Shown here: in pieces, positions 45,201 through 56,093 of the stretch
Numbering within the stretch: position 1 is the first letter of the stretch
Layout of the letters: every line of letters begins with the position of its first letter
Assembly (NCBI GenBank): GCA_963978905.1
Contig: OZ022256.1
Coordinates: forward strand, 4,633,501-4,697,500
Length of the DNA stretch: 64,000 nucleotides
Direction: 5' to 3'
From: Trichostrongylus colubriformis
Lineage: Eukaryota > Nematoda > Chromadorea > Rhabditida > Trichostrongylidae
The notes under the pieces: generated by a model
Database searches by the model: none
What the model saw: only the letters and a program-made list of their open reading frames with translations
What the model was told of the DNA's origin: nothing
Made by a program: the position numbers and the translations under genes

Positions 45201-48200
45201 TGCACGTTAGGTTGTATATGACTCACTCACTTGCTAAAGCACCTAAACTGCTTAGAGTTTCTCGAAGTCATGACCGTTGAAGGGTCTGTAAATTTTCATA
45301 TGGGTACAGTGAGTGTGCTGTTGCCTATCGCGTGGTTATCTCCGATACACTTTCAGTCCTCTATGAATATCATTTTCTTCAGTGCACGTCGAACATCTGT
45401 AGGCAGGGCATCCCCAAGGGATAAGGGTAGATAGGTCGAATTCCCGCGCGATCGCTCGTGGCGAGCAGCGCGGCAAGTACGAGTTGTTTGGAATTCCGCT
45501 CAAGACGCAATGAGCTGGTATCGTGAGGCACCTTCAAAGGTAAGGGAACTCGTGAAGCTTCCAACTGCAATTATTAAAGATCCTCTACGATACTAGCCCA
45601 ATGCGTCTTGAGCGAATACCCAACGACTCGTACTGACGGCGCTGCGTGCGGAAATTCGACCCATCAACCCCCACCCATTCCCATTGTCGAGGGAAGTAGC
45701 CGCTTTAACACATCTCCCCCCTTTTTTTACGTGGATTAAGTACGACTCTTTTTTCGACCTCTACAATACCAGTCACTGTTGCCTGATTTGTTAGCTGCAA
45801 TGTACCTATTTCATTGCTATGTATTCTTACCTGAAGCGAAGGATACTTATTTCACACTCTCCTACACGAGTTCGCTGTGAAGTATCCATCGCTTCTCATC
45901 TGCTTTTTGAAAGATTAGATTGTAGTGCTCAACGCTCCCCCCTCCCCTCCTGCTCTGTCAAATACGACCCCCCCTGTCGAGGAATGCTCGACTCCTGTAC
46001 CCTGCCTGCAGGTGGCTGGACAACAAGATTCGTATCTCCTGATCCACAGTGAATGGAGCAGCAAGAGCCTGTACAGTAATAGATCGCATTCTCAGTGGTT
46101 GTAGCAGATATACTACATATGAGCAGCTGTTTCCTCAACTAAGGATTTTCAGGACACGTCCTTGACGGGTCCTTGATTTGAACCAATTCTTTCTACAACT
46201 GACCGAAATCGCCTCATATACATTTCGAGGAAATCGTGGGGGTAGGCTTTGAGTCATTCCAGCGATTAATACTTCATAAGGCTCAAAAGCAGCGAAAACA
46301 CAAAAATTTCGAAAGTGTCGCGTAACTTATGCAAACACCATCCTGACATGCTTAACTTACTTACACGATGTTACCCAGCTTAGTCAATATCAGTCCTAAT
46401 CAACAAGAGCCTCAAAATTGATATTATATTTGACTCGTATGATGAAGAGGCGAAACGTGTCGAATTCTTCTTCTTCTTCCTCCTCCCTTTCCCCTTTCCG
46501 TTCTGTCTCCTTTCGATTTTCTCTTCCTTCTTCCTTTTTCTACATTGAATTAATACCTTCCTCTCTAACCCCTAATTTTTCCTTTGAACAATGGCTATAC
46601 AGCTTGTGGGTAATCTGCAAAGTAGAAGATTATAATTTACAAACTCACCCTTCACTGCTGTTTCCTGATAACATTTACTTCAGAGCCTATCTCAGTGTTT
46701 ATAAAAACTCACTTATTTAGGGTAGTGGTCTATTGTAGTTAAGAATCTGACTAGGGGCTCTTAAAATCAAAGATGTGTTCGGTGTTCCTCTGTATCATTC
46801 AGCGGCCTGATCAGCAATCTTCGAGTTACGTCGATGAATATCCAATTGAGATGGTCTCGTAGGCGATCTGTAGGGCTCATCCCCAATTCTGACGCTGCCT
46901 GTTGCGTGCTAGTAGCTGGCGCTCATCGGTCCGTCGCATTCCAAAAAACAGAATTTCATGCAAGCGCGTCAGCCTTGGTCATTCAAACCGGGTATCTCGA
47001 AGATTCCTATGATGGACTTTTTTTTCAGGTGATCGATATCATCACAGCTCTGTTCAAGCAATTCGACGTACTCATTGATAAATTTGAGGTACTTTAGGGT
47101 ACCCTCTTGAACAGGACATCACACACTGACCAGAAAAATCACTTTTTCAGTGCAATAAAGTGCTATCGCTGTTGGACAGTTATCTGATCGTCAGCGGAGC
47201 GCCCAATGTCAATGATGATCATGCTGTGAATATACTCAATCTCGCGCTGGGTGTCATTTATGCTGGTCGGAATGTGACCGTTCCGGACCTGAATCTCCCT
47301 GTCAGGGTGCGCCAACATCTCAACAATTTCATCGAACTTTCGCAAATCTCATATAGTTAAGCATAATATTGACTGAATTCAGGTGAGAGTGGGAATCAGC
47401 TGCGGTTCAATCGTCGCCGGTGTAGTCAGCCACGAAAAGCCGAGGTTTATTTTTGAATTTCTCAGAAATGTACCTGCTACAAAATTTCACCCAACTGTTG
47501 AAATAATTGGTCACATAACCGATCCCTGAACATCCTTGTACAGTACATCCTTGATGGAGCCATAGCGACCCAGAGAAAATGAATCACCTCGAAATTCCAC
47601 CCCAGCTCACAAGCCCCGTCCAGTGGTTGATGTCGTGAGCAATGAATTACTTGTTTACTCCGCATAACAGTATAGGATGATCGTGAATGAGAATCTCAAT
47701 GTAATTTCTCGGTGGAAGTACTGTTATGGATGCGACAATGAACCAAGCATTCGTCTTTCCATGGTCGCCGTCAGATTGCGCGATCGACATTGCGACTTTT
47801 CGATTTCTGCGATTTTGCGGTGTCGCACTTTCGCTCACGATTCTGTAACCTTGAAATTTTGCATTGCCGCAACATCTCGTGCGGAGCGACGACACCTCAA
47901 GACGCAATGATTCGCATTGTACACATCTTGAAGGCCTCTTTTCACAAGGCACACTCCACACTTGCTAGAAGGCATGTGAGACATTGATCGTCTATGCTGG
48001 AAGTGCGTTCGGGTAAACACTTAAAGACACCGGTAAGAGTAAATTCGTCAAATTGGGAGATTACAAAAGTAGAGGTGCTCAGCAATGTAATAGAAGAGAA
48101 AGAACGACATAAATCTGCAAAAAAAAACGAGGAATAGGAACCCGAAAATCCCTTTTCTTTCTCTGGTCCTCTGCGTCACTAACCGGAGTTCACTGAAAAA

Positions 48201-51200
48201 AGGTCAGAGTCTGAACCGGCCGGCCGTGATCGTTTCCCCGTCCCTTCGCGGCGACTCTACCGGCCGCAGGACGACATGCCGTGCTGCGTGGTCACCGTAA
48301 GACCCCAAGCCGCCTTTTTCTAATGCGATTTTCACCACATGTGACCTCTTCTGAAGTGGAAGGTTCGTTCCAAAGAACATGTACTCCCAGATCTCAGTTT
48401 TCCCTTACCCCTACTGGTGCCTTTGAGTACGTCTGGGAGAGTGTTTGACACGCCTCACAGTGTCCTCCTATCAGTGACGGTCGACTCTCGCGTTCTAGCG
48501 GAGGGATGTTCCTCTGAAACAGTTTTTACACGTTTTTTTTTCGAATTTTTTGTTGCACATTGTTGTGGATTACTCATGAACTGCTTTAGGTACTGTATAT
48601 TCGGTCGAACAGTCAACGTTGCTAAGCAAGTATGTGCCTACAGTCAACCGGGAAAGATTCTGGTCACCAACTCTGTTAGAACGTCAGTTATTTCATAGTT
48701 CCTGCGTTAAATACTAACTCGTCTCTATGCTTTAGAACTGTCACCAAGCATCACAATTCACAGTTCATATTCCGACAATATTTACCAATCGAATGCGGAA
48801 CTATGAAAATGCTTACTCATTTTTTGGAAAAGAACGAAAAGCTGAGTGTTTGGGAAATTGCCGGCGTTGAAAAAGGTACGCAGTCTCCACGTATACTATT
48901 GGATACCTCGATATCTCGGTTATTCCAGAACCAACTCAATCAATTGATGGTTACAAAGAACTGAACGACACGGAACACGACGCCGAATGGGAGAGAGCAA
49001 AAGCGACAATTGTACGGAAACAACAGGTAATCTTTCACGACGGGTATTCTCAGTGACAGTAAAAGCGTGAAAATGGTGCAGTGACAAGTGGTGCATTCCG
49101 CTTGCATGGTGCAGGGATCAAATCTCGCAGTCAATGTTCCTCGGGCCAACTAAGCCTTGTGCCCCTCCGGGGTCAATGAATTGGTACCCTTCTCGTCTGG
49201 GAGGATAAAATCACTGTTTAAAGGCACTGGAAGGGGTAAGGAGAATGTGAGGATGCTTATTTATGTTCTTTGAAAACAAATACTTCAAAAAGGGTGCGGT
49301 GTAGCGGAACTCGCATTCAAAAAACGTGGCCTGGGGTCTCATCCCGATCCCGCAATAGAGCGGGAGCGTTCCGGTTCCTATTTCTCGGTTTTTTCGCCGT
49401 TTTTCGTTCTGTCTCTACTGTCGAATTGCTGAGCACCCCTACTTCAGTATTCCACAATCTGCCAAATTCACTCCATGCGATGTCTTCGAAAACGGTTGAC
49501 CTCGCAAGTCACTGTATGGGCCAAGTTCACTACGATTCTGAACTAGAACGCATGACGCATTTCAAAGAGTGATAGTTTAATGTTGTGAACTCTATCTTTT
49601 AGTTTCAATTCCATCCGGCGTAACTATTTGGTAACTTTTCACGGATTAGTATGTTCACTTTCCAGTCAATTGAAAGTATGCGGAGAGGAAATAAATCGAC
49701 GCAATTTGGAGAAAGTGTCAAAATGAATTTGTGGAAGTCGTCGATATACCCTTACAGCAATTTCTCATTTTCTGTGATGCTGTGTTACTGCGCATGTCAC
49801 GCTTGTCGCCCCATTTTTGAACTTGCACTTATTCTTTTCGCCACGTAACCTTCCTGTCATGTGATCCTGGTAATCCACAAACATTGCGCGATTTGGATCA
49901 CTGTCTTATCTATGGAGTGGCCTGAAAACAGTGTCAAACAATGAAGACACGCCTCGGGTTAGTCCGATTGAACTACCTGCCCTCTTGGAGAAATACAACC
50001 ACTGCTGACTATTCAGGTTCCACCTCTTTTGCGCTGCCACGGCGCCTCCAAGCTGACCACGCCCACTTCGGTTCTTTATTCAGCTCAGCATAAAGGGCGT
50101 GGGTATCGTAGGTGAGAGCGGGTGGGCCGCCGTGATGACGCTATTTGAAGGAGTCGTCCACGGGAAAATGAGTTTTTCTGTTACCCACATATTTATGTTG
50201 CATTTGCCTAATGTGTGCCGCATGCAAAGTTTTACGCGAAAAAAATACGAGTCTGGCTAAGACACAGCACCACAAAGTCTCGACAGGGTGGGCAGGGCCT
50301 CCGAGTAAGTGCCCACTTCACCGTTCGCTCGGAGACGCACTGTAAAAACAGAAACAAACGTTAACCATCCCAGTCTCCGTCTCAACCCCGGCGGATGACA
50401 GGACGGGACTTTTACACAAAGGCCCTGCCCACCCGGCCGAGGATTTGGGAAGCTGCATCTCAGCCGAATTATCACTTTTTCGCGTGAAACTTTGCATGCG
50501 ATCCTTATTAGGCAAACACAACATAAATTATGGGTAACAAAAAGTCATTTGTCTGTGAACAATCCCTTTAATAGCGCAAAAAGGGAGGACCTGGATAATT
50601 ACCAAAGGGTCTATTGCCCCAAGAAGGTATGCCGACTATATCGATATCGAACATCGCGAATTGTGCCTTTGATTATATAGCTGTAGAGTAATGTCGCTTA
50701 ACGCCATTACTGATTTTTTGAGAATTACGTCGAAACGACGCCGGAAAAGCCGGAGGGGAGGAAGTGCGTGGTAGGAGAGTTCGTAACTCAAAAAACTCGA
50801 GCCATTCTCAGGTCTCTGAAGAGGACAAACAACGAAATGTATGTTCAAGCGATAATTTCATCCTCTTTTAAAGAAGATGTAATTAACCTGAACAAAGCTC
50901 GCTGAATACAGTGTGTATGTGAGAAAGACACACTTACCTCTTGGTTACAGAATTTGAGTCGTGTGCATGGCGCACACCAGCACACGCTATCAGCAAATCA
51001 CGAAAAATGCGGTTTATGAGTCCAATTTAGCTGCATTTAACGATTCTGCCACTCCTTCCGCGATTTACAGGATTTACTTGTTTATCAAAGTTGTTTCTGA
51101 GTATTTTCCGCCTTGTGGCATTTGGGAAGGTGAATGATACTTAAGATTTGTTCAGGTGATCGACGCTTTCCGTCCAGGACCGTCACGAACTCGAAGAGCA

Positions 51201-51311
51201 TATGTGAGGATGCGTACTGTGAAGCAGAAATTTCAAGCTGCTCGAAGTAACGACTCAGGAGTATCAATGAGTGAACCGAACGTTGAATCCACTCTGTGTA
51301 GCATTATGTGA
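39234..51311 (+). CDS. gcy-37: Soluble guanylate cyclase, gcy-37-like (19 exons, 710 aa)
   Basis: Exons: 39234-39236 (ATG alone), 39292-39365, 39421-39521, 39575-39681, 40668-40827, 40891-41099, 41903-41993, 42183-42274, 42325-42454, 42510-42684, 43651-43796, 45015-45094, 47029-47088, 47151-47306, 47383-47444, 48590-48682, 48736-48875, 48929-49026 and 51156-51311; all phases join. Order: H-NOX haem domain (1-190), HNOBA/PAS-like region (about 215-370), coiled coil (KRLEETVRQLKKLAEDLEKK), class III cyclase domain (430-600) and a basic tail. His105 matches the haem-ligand position of vertebrate beta-1, and Y136-x-S-x-R140 the YxSxR motif. Metal Asp441 and Asp485, base-contact Cys551 and Asn558 are present; the guanine-specifying Glu is Leu481 and the transition-state Arg is Gln562. 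The start MIGWTH and end SEPNVES..CSIM resemble C. elegans GCY-37 as I remember it, part of the oxygen-sensing cyclases of URX/AQR/PQR neurons that act with partners such as GCY-35. Confidence 0.9.
40225..40450. repeat. G-run repeat, pair of 2915-3130 (intron 4 of gcy)
   Basis: Two poly-G tracts (about 40259 and 40365) flank a segment matching 2915-3130 in block order. The homopolymers are probably unstable and error-prone in assembly. Confidence 0.5.
41229..41855. repeat. Nested TIR elements in intron 6 of gcy
   Basis: Outer arms: ATTATAAGTTCAGGATGTCA (about 41231) is found inverted at about 41836-41855. Inside, a MITE at about 41276-41562 has ends GATGAGGCTACTTACGCCGG and CCGGCGTAAGTAGCCTCACC with an adjoining AAAATCGC. 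This suggests one element inserted into another. Confidence 0.65.
43323..43583. repeat. TIR MITE, 'ATTGGTCGAATTTTC' family, copy 2
   Basis: GTGTGGCGATTGGTCGAATT on the left and GTGTGGCTATTGGTCGAATT inward from the right, with AACAACAACAACAACAACAT inside. It lies in intron 10 of gcy, ending 67 bp before exon 11. Confidence 0.75.
44026..44165. repeat. GATTTTGCGA repeat, copy 2 (intron 11 of gcy)
   Basis: TTTGCGATTTTGCGATTCTG, then CGACGTCGCACTTTCACACG and CTACGACCTTGAGATTGTGC. Best matched by 47763-47905. Confidence 0.6.
45431..45675. repeat. TIR MITE, 'ATTGGTCGAATTTTC' family, degraded copy
   Basis: Contains the family's GGAATTCCGCTCAAGACGCA and inverted AATGCGTCTTGAGCGAAT strings and terminal GGTCGAATT / AAATTCGACC. 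The outermost bases are eroded. Intron 12 of gcy. Confidence 0.55.
45730..46000. repeat. Repeat with GTCGAGGAAT tail, copy 3
   Basis: Matches 4720-4880 and carries ACGACCCCCCCTGTCGAGGA followed by ATGCTCGACTCC, as at 5035-5060. Intron 12 of gcy. Confidence 0.5.
46101..47028. other. Rest of gcy intron 12; nothing specific
   Basis: A TTCTTC microsatellite lies at about 46465-46490. The open frame at 46834-47097 that runs into exon 13 is intronic read-through: the family sequence continues directly from exon 12 to exon 13. Confidence 0.5.
47763..47905. repeat. GATTTTGCGA repeat, copy 3 (intron 15 of gcy)
   Basis: CGACTTTTCGATTTCTGCGA, TTTTGCGGTGTCGCACTTTC and TTGAAATTTTGCATTGCCGC blocks shared with 44026-44165. 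Confidence 0.6.
48025..48422. repeat. TTAA-flanked MITE, family A, copy 2 (intron 15 of gcy)
   Basis: Begins AGACACCGGTAAGAGTAAAT after TTAA and ends ACCCCTACTGGTGCCT before TTGA. The interior shares long blocks with 21667-22070, for example AGACCCCAAGCCGC, CACATGTGACCTCTTC and AGAACATGTACTCCCA. Confidence 0.8.
49222..49475. repeat. TTAA-flanked MITE, family A, copy 3 (inverted, truncated; intron 18 of gcy)
   Basis: Begins AGGCACTGGAAGGGGTAAGG after TTAA, the right end of the family in reverse. Inverted GGTTCCTATTTCTCGGTTTT and GCTGAGCACCCCTACTT blocks follow. The far terminus is missing. Confidence 0.65.
50149..50567. repeat. TTAA-flanked MITE, family B, copy 2 (intron 18 of gcy)
   Basis: 419 bp between TTGA and TTAA. 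It begins AGGAGTCGTCCACGGGAAAA and ends GAACAATCCCT. Interior blocks AAAGTCTCG, CCCACCCGGCCGAGGATT and GAAGCTGCATCTCAGCCGAA match 28107-28527. Confidence 0.8.
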
Positions 51312-51489
51312 AACATGTTTATCGAAATAACTCGTATACTGTTTAATACTTTCTGATAATACAGAACTTCTATTCGGTGATTCTGCAATTTCTTGTGATC
51401 AAATATTTTCTATAATTTTCAAAAAATTCGTCATGTGGTGCGAACAAGTCCAATTGGGTATCAACAAGGATCACAAAGAGCACTTCACC

Positions 51490-54400
51490 TCACCACTTCA
51501 CCTTCCCAGGAATGTATTTGTCGATCAGCGACTGATAGTAAGGCTTCAGTTCCGCGATGTTTGGTCTCTCATCATTTTTTGAGTAAAGGTCACAGCTACT
51601 GAAATAAAGAGTAAAAGGTAAAAAATGCATGAAATCATCAGAAATGGCTGGGAGGGTACAGGGAGGTACTCACTTGAGTTCCAACACTGCACTTTCCAGC
51701 TCGCGATCTTTGTCGTTCATGAAGTGCCGATAGGCATTATGAGAATGATATGGATAGAACGAGTGGAAGCGAATTGCATAAAGCGCCTCCTTGGGTAACG
51801 TGGATCCATGGTGCACCAAAACCTTTATAAAAAGGAAATCAGACAGTGTAAAATAGAAGATCAATTTATCGTTCACTTGGCTTAGTGCGGGTGGGAGGTG
51901 GGGGGGGGGGGGAGCCGGTGCGGTGTCACGCCAACGTGGTAATCGCCAACGTCAGCCCTGCTTTGCGACGTCGCACCGGCACTACACGATATAAAACCTC
52001 TGTGTGGCACTGATTGGCCTAACGGCCAACTTCTGGGATAACCTACGTTTCAAAGGAGTCTCTCAATATACCAATTACTGACCGTGTGGCTAAGAATCCC
52101 GATGGGGAATTGTATCAGGTGCTCCTCAGTGCAAAATTAGCACTGAACACTACAGTGCTGAGTTCTTATCTATATGATCAAAGAAACCGGGAGGGGTTGG
52201 AAGAGTGAGCGAAATGATCGTTTCCAAATGACCACCCGAGGGTAGAAGCGATAATCGGTAAAAAAACCCGGATTCAAAAGCACGACGTTGTGCTTTGTAT
52301 TCGCACTCCCGTGCATCTCTTCAAACTGCAACATCACCTTTACGAGTTCCTCGCTATAGGAAATGTTATTTGTTGTCTCGTAGGATGTATTTCATTCATT
52401 ATGATGACGTGGAATAAGCGAAACAACAGCAACAGCAATCAAGTGAAACAATGAATGGTAAAATAAGCGAAAGGGTAAGAAAAACAGTGTTCCTGATAAA
52501 AAAAATTCAGTGGATTCAAATTCGAAGCCTTAGCAAGGTGTCATGTCTGCAATGTCTGCAATCTGACGAACTGAAAGCGTTACGGTAGATCTCAGCGAAC
52601 TGCCCCTCCCTGTGTTTTTTACTACCAGCCTATTAGAGAAACTCGTCCATCTCACAGGTCAACCGATAGTTCCCGTTGTCATTTGATTTCTAGAGGTTGC
52701 CTTGGCGCTTTCGTTACTGCTGGACCCCTCAGCAGGCCATTCTTTCAGTTTTCAATGGAAGTCATTCAAATGAAAATCATAGCGTTAACTTACATCCACC
52801 TTATCACGCTAAACGGAATCATCATTAAAGATTTAATCGATCTCTGATAATCACAAAAAGCTCATAAACCTACCTGATACATGTACTCGTCATGACTCCA
52901 GCACATCATCAAGTTTTCAAATCCAATTCCTGCACTGTACATGCCCAGGTTGGTACTGCAAGGATTCACTCAACCTGCTTCCCTACACACATATAGTCCA
53001 GTTCCCGAAGGCTGGCAGGGCTGGCCTACAGAGCTGGGTGAGAGTGTGTGGCGGAGTGAGAGAGATCGATACAAGTCCGTAGGCCTCGCCCTGCCAACCC
53101 TCGGGAAATGGACTGTACATTGAACCTGAGACAACCTACTTATATTTTGGATTCTGCAAGTCGGGATTCCCTTCAAAACTGTCGATACCGAAGACAATAG
53201 AGGGTGATGCCGCGCAGCCAACAGGATAGGTATCACCTAGAATGAGAAAGTATTCTTCATGTCATGGCAGCAGACTTTGATGAGTAATTGTTGGGCATTT
53301 ATATTTATTTATGCGCTCTGTGACGCGTCATTATAAAATACAAAGCTATAGGTGGGACTAAGGCAGGTAAGAATCGAACAAGAAGCATTCCTATCATTAG
53401 AAGACTAATCAAATCTTGAAACATAAACGTTTCAAATTCTCTAGATGAGAGAATTATACAAATTGAACTCAAAGTTCAAAATAAATATATTCCGTGTTCG
53501 ACTCTCCTATGAACTTGGCATAGATAGACCCTCTGGCTAATTTTCGTCTAAGCCTTCCAATATTCATGCTCCTATTTATTCAAAGCTAACGTATCGGCGT
53601 CTTCGCCTTGTTCAGGGCCTGGTCTGCAAAGTCAAAAAAACTTGAGATTTAATGCACTAAACCGAGGAAGGGTCGGGTGTAAGAATACTTCGAATGAATT
53701 GCCTCATGGAAAATTTCAAGCACACGCACAAACGAATTTATCGCGAATTTTCGATTTCTGCACTTCTGGGAAATTCTAATGAAAGGATTTCAGTATTCTA
53801 TTCCCAATGTTCATATACAACCTACCAGTGACAGCCCACTGCTCCTCTCCCCATACACTCATGACTTTTCCCAAATCGTGTACGAGTCCAGCTAAATGCA
53901 TCCATGGCTTTTCCGGAACAGCTTTACGAAGTCTCTCGGCCGTCTGATAGGCATGGGTCAGATTTGCCTCATCGACCTGAAAACGTGTCTTAAGGATGGA
54001 TGCGCATCGTTAGACCAGGATCAGACAACGACGAGCAGTGCGGCGAGTGCGAGTTGTTTTCTTCGCGTGATTGCCTACTCTCACTTGGAATTTTGCGCCT
54101 AATACCTGCGGAATTGATGTCATTACATTGAAGTTACTATTACTTTTACTTGTTACGTTGCCATACGTTCAAGTGTCTGTTTCAACTTTGTTCAAAGTAT
54201 TTCTATTGTTGTCATTGTTTGAAGTATTTCTAGTATTATGTGCTTTAAGTATTCTATATTCCAGATGCTGTCGCAATGAGCGGGTACATTCCACTAGAGG
54301 CTAGATTCACCTGAGCTCAGAAAGGGAAGAGACCTCTTTCTCCTGGGTGTGTAGCCTTATGTCGGCTTTTCGCGCGGCCGCTTGCGTCAGACTCCTTCGC

Positions 54401-55325
54401 GTGTGATTACGCTTTCAGGTGAGTATTTTTGCTTTTTTTTTTAACTTTCGGCTGAAGAAATTAATGCCCATTGTGAGATTCCTTTTTCGCTCTTCACCAC
54501 AGTTGGATCATTGGGCGTTTAAAGGACTAAACCCAACAACAAAACTTGAAAAGTTAAAAACGGCAACAAGCAACAACAAAGTGAACAACGTCAACTCAAA
54601 ACCGCTCAATAATCAGCAAATGTAAACTTAAAAGGACCCGATCCCTCGGTGAGGCCGCGTTCACACTTTGCCGCACCGGTGGCAACTCCGGTGCCCTTGA
54701 GGGGTCACGTCCGGCATCTTACAGTCGCACGCGAAGAACCATCCGGACTCACCGTGGGCGGACACGCGATTTTTCGGCATAAGGCCACACACCCGAGCAC
54801 CCTATGTTATTTGAACCCCGAGCGATACATCCGAAATAAGGAGCAGGACACGATAATCGCTTCAGCACCTAGCTACCGCGACTCTTTTACCACACATGGC
54901 ATCGCACGTCGTGTTATGTAACCCTATTCTAACGATACACACCCATTCAGAAATACTTTGCTGGAGGGCCTTAAGCACTTCCAAAAGAGTTTATGGCGGT
55001 TGATAAGGAAGTGCTTACGTCGGGATCACTTTCATCCAGGAAATTCGAAAGCATATCGAGAGCTTCCATGATCGTCATAGTGGCATGATCGAACGATAAC
55101 CATTTACGATGCTGCAAGACAGATTTTTCGCCGGTGGGAAAGAAGGTTCACTTTTTAAATTTTTCCTACCATCTCTTTGACAAATTCCACAGTCTGAAGT
55201 CGATGCTGATTGTAGTAGTGATTTTTGACTCGTTCCTGGATTCTATTCTTCGGATCCTCCACGTAATTCCGATACGTCTTACCACCCTCCGTGAACACCT
55301 TTCCAACACTTTCAACTTCCAACAT
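51490..55325 (-). CDS. MIOX: myo-Inositol oxygenase (seven exons, 278 aa)
   Basis: Exons on the minus strand: 55325-55170, 55111-55019, 53976-53826, 53236-53140, 52955-52874, 51822-51674 and 51598-51490 (stop TGA); all phases join, 837 nt. The enzyme converts myo-inositol and O2 to D-glucuronate with a di-iron centre in the cytosol. All six iron ligands of the human enzyme (285 aa) are found at a constant offset of seven: His91, His116-Asp117 (LVHDLGK, also keeping the active-site Lys120), His187 (SHDEYMYQ), His213 (RFHSFYPYH) and Asp246 (CDLYSK). Other family signatures: DESDPD, GDTYPVGC, QNPKY and the end YYQSLIDKYIPGKVKW. The start is ATG at 55325, nine bases after a TTTTTAG acceptor that could be a spliced-leader site. 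It converges on the guanylate cyclase: the stops are only 178 bp apart. The introns hold repeats at 52255, 53298 and 54345. Confidence 0.95.
52255..52640. repeat. Dispersed repeat, pair of 27605-27990 (MIOX intron)
   Basis: Same orientation and block order as 27605-27990. No terminal inverted repeats seen. Confidence 0.65.
52960..53125. repeat. Imperfect inverted repeat in a MIOX intron
   Basis: TTCCCGAAGGCTGGCAGGGC (53000) pairs with GCCCTGCCAACCCTCGGGAA (53089), with AGTCCAGT.. / ..ATGGACTGT beyond it. The arms of about 30 bp enclose the whole spacer, as in a small MITE. Confidence 0.55.
53298..53420 (-). repeat. Retroposon 3'-end fragment, pair of 9625-9765
   Basis: TTTATTTATGCGCTCTGTGA followed by CGCGTCATTATAAAATACAAAGCTATAGGTGG-type sequence matches 9625-9765. 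It lies in the MIOX intron between 53236 and 53826. Confidence 0.6.
54345..54794. repeat. TIR MITE, 'GTGTGTAGCCTTATGTCGG' family (MIOX intron)
   Basis: 450 bp. GGGTGTGTAGCCTTATGTCG on the left and GGGTGTGTGGCCTTATGCCG inward from the right, followed by AAAAATCGCG / CTTTTCGCGC. The terminus also occurs alone at about 22539, and a related end occurs on the nested MITE at 60703. Confidence 0.7.
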
Positions 55326-55382
55326 ATTCCAAGCTAAAAATTATAACAATAGTTCATATTCAAGCGAGCAACCCTGTAAATA

Positions 55383-56093
55383 TTAGGTGTTTGCAGAATA
55401 AATAGCCAAAACAGAACTGGCCATAACTCCGCTCAGATACAACTTTACTTGTCGAAATAAAAACCATTTGATTCTACAGAATTTCGCCAACGATCTCGTA
55501 AAGAAAATATGCCATCACGACCAAATTCTGGATTGTGAGAATTAATAAAGTCAAGAATGGCGTTTTCACCGTGCACAGCATCGACGAATTTTTTCAGACG
55601 CAGGTTTGCATCGAGAACCCGGAGAAGTGGTAGTCCGTCAGGGATAGGTCTGGGGAGTAGGGGGGGGGGGGTGAGGGAGAGTCTCGATGCCTAACGCATC
55701 ACTTTTTGCTGGGTGCGCAAAACAACGCAAAACCCCACACTTCGCAAGTCACCCGGCAGAAACTGATGCAGTTAGGCATCGGAACTCTCCCTCACTCCCC
55801 TTGTTCCCCAGACCTATCCCTGACGGATTACCACTTTTTCCGGGTTCCCGATGCGAACCTGCTCCAGAAAAAAATTCGCCGATACTATGCATGTTGAAAA
55901 TGCCATCGTTAACTTTATTAATTTTCGCAATCCAGAATTTTATCATGATTGCATATTTACTTTACCAGATCGTTGACAAGGTTGTGTATATTCGAATGGT
56001 TTTTATTTCGACAAATAAAGTTGTGTCTGAGCGAAGTTATGGCGTTTTGAAAAAAAGTGTTCCGTTTTGGCCATTTATTCTGCACACATCTAA
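55383..56093. mobile_element. Fold-back mariner derivative (711 bp)
   Basis: Ends are TTAGGTGTTTGCAGAATAAA and, from the right, TTAGATGTGTGCAGAATAAA, with TA at 55381-55382 and 56094-56095. The two halves are inverted copies of each other: CTGACGGATTACCACTTTTT with TTCCGGGTTCCCGATGCGAA (about 55817) is mirrored at about 55600-55640. The right half preserves mariner residues around the third catalytic Asp (SPDLSLTDYHFF). A poly-G run of about 12 marks the centre near 55661. Confidence 0.8.

Noticed and set aside
46834..47097. 87-aa frame running into cyclase exon 13
   Set aside because: Only the last 20 codons match the cyclase family. The part before the TTTTTTTCAG acceptor is intron.
27605..52640. 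The pairing of 27605-27990 with 52255-52640 and of the two collagens as traces of one large inverted duplication
   Set aside because: The collagens are inverted to each other but the 27605/52255 repeats are in the same orientation, and the genes between have no counterparts.
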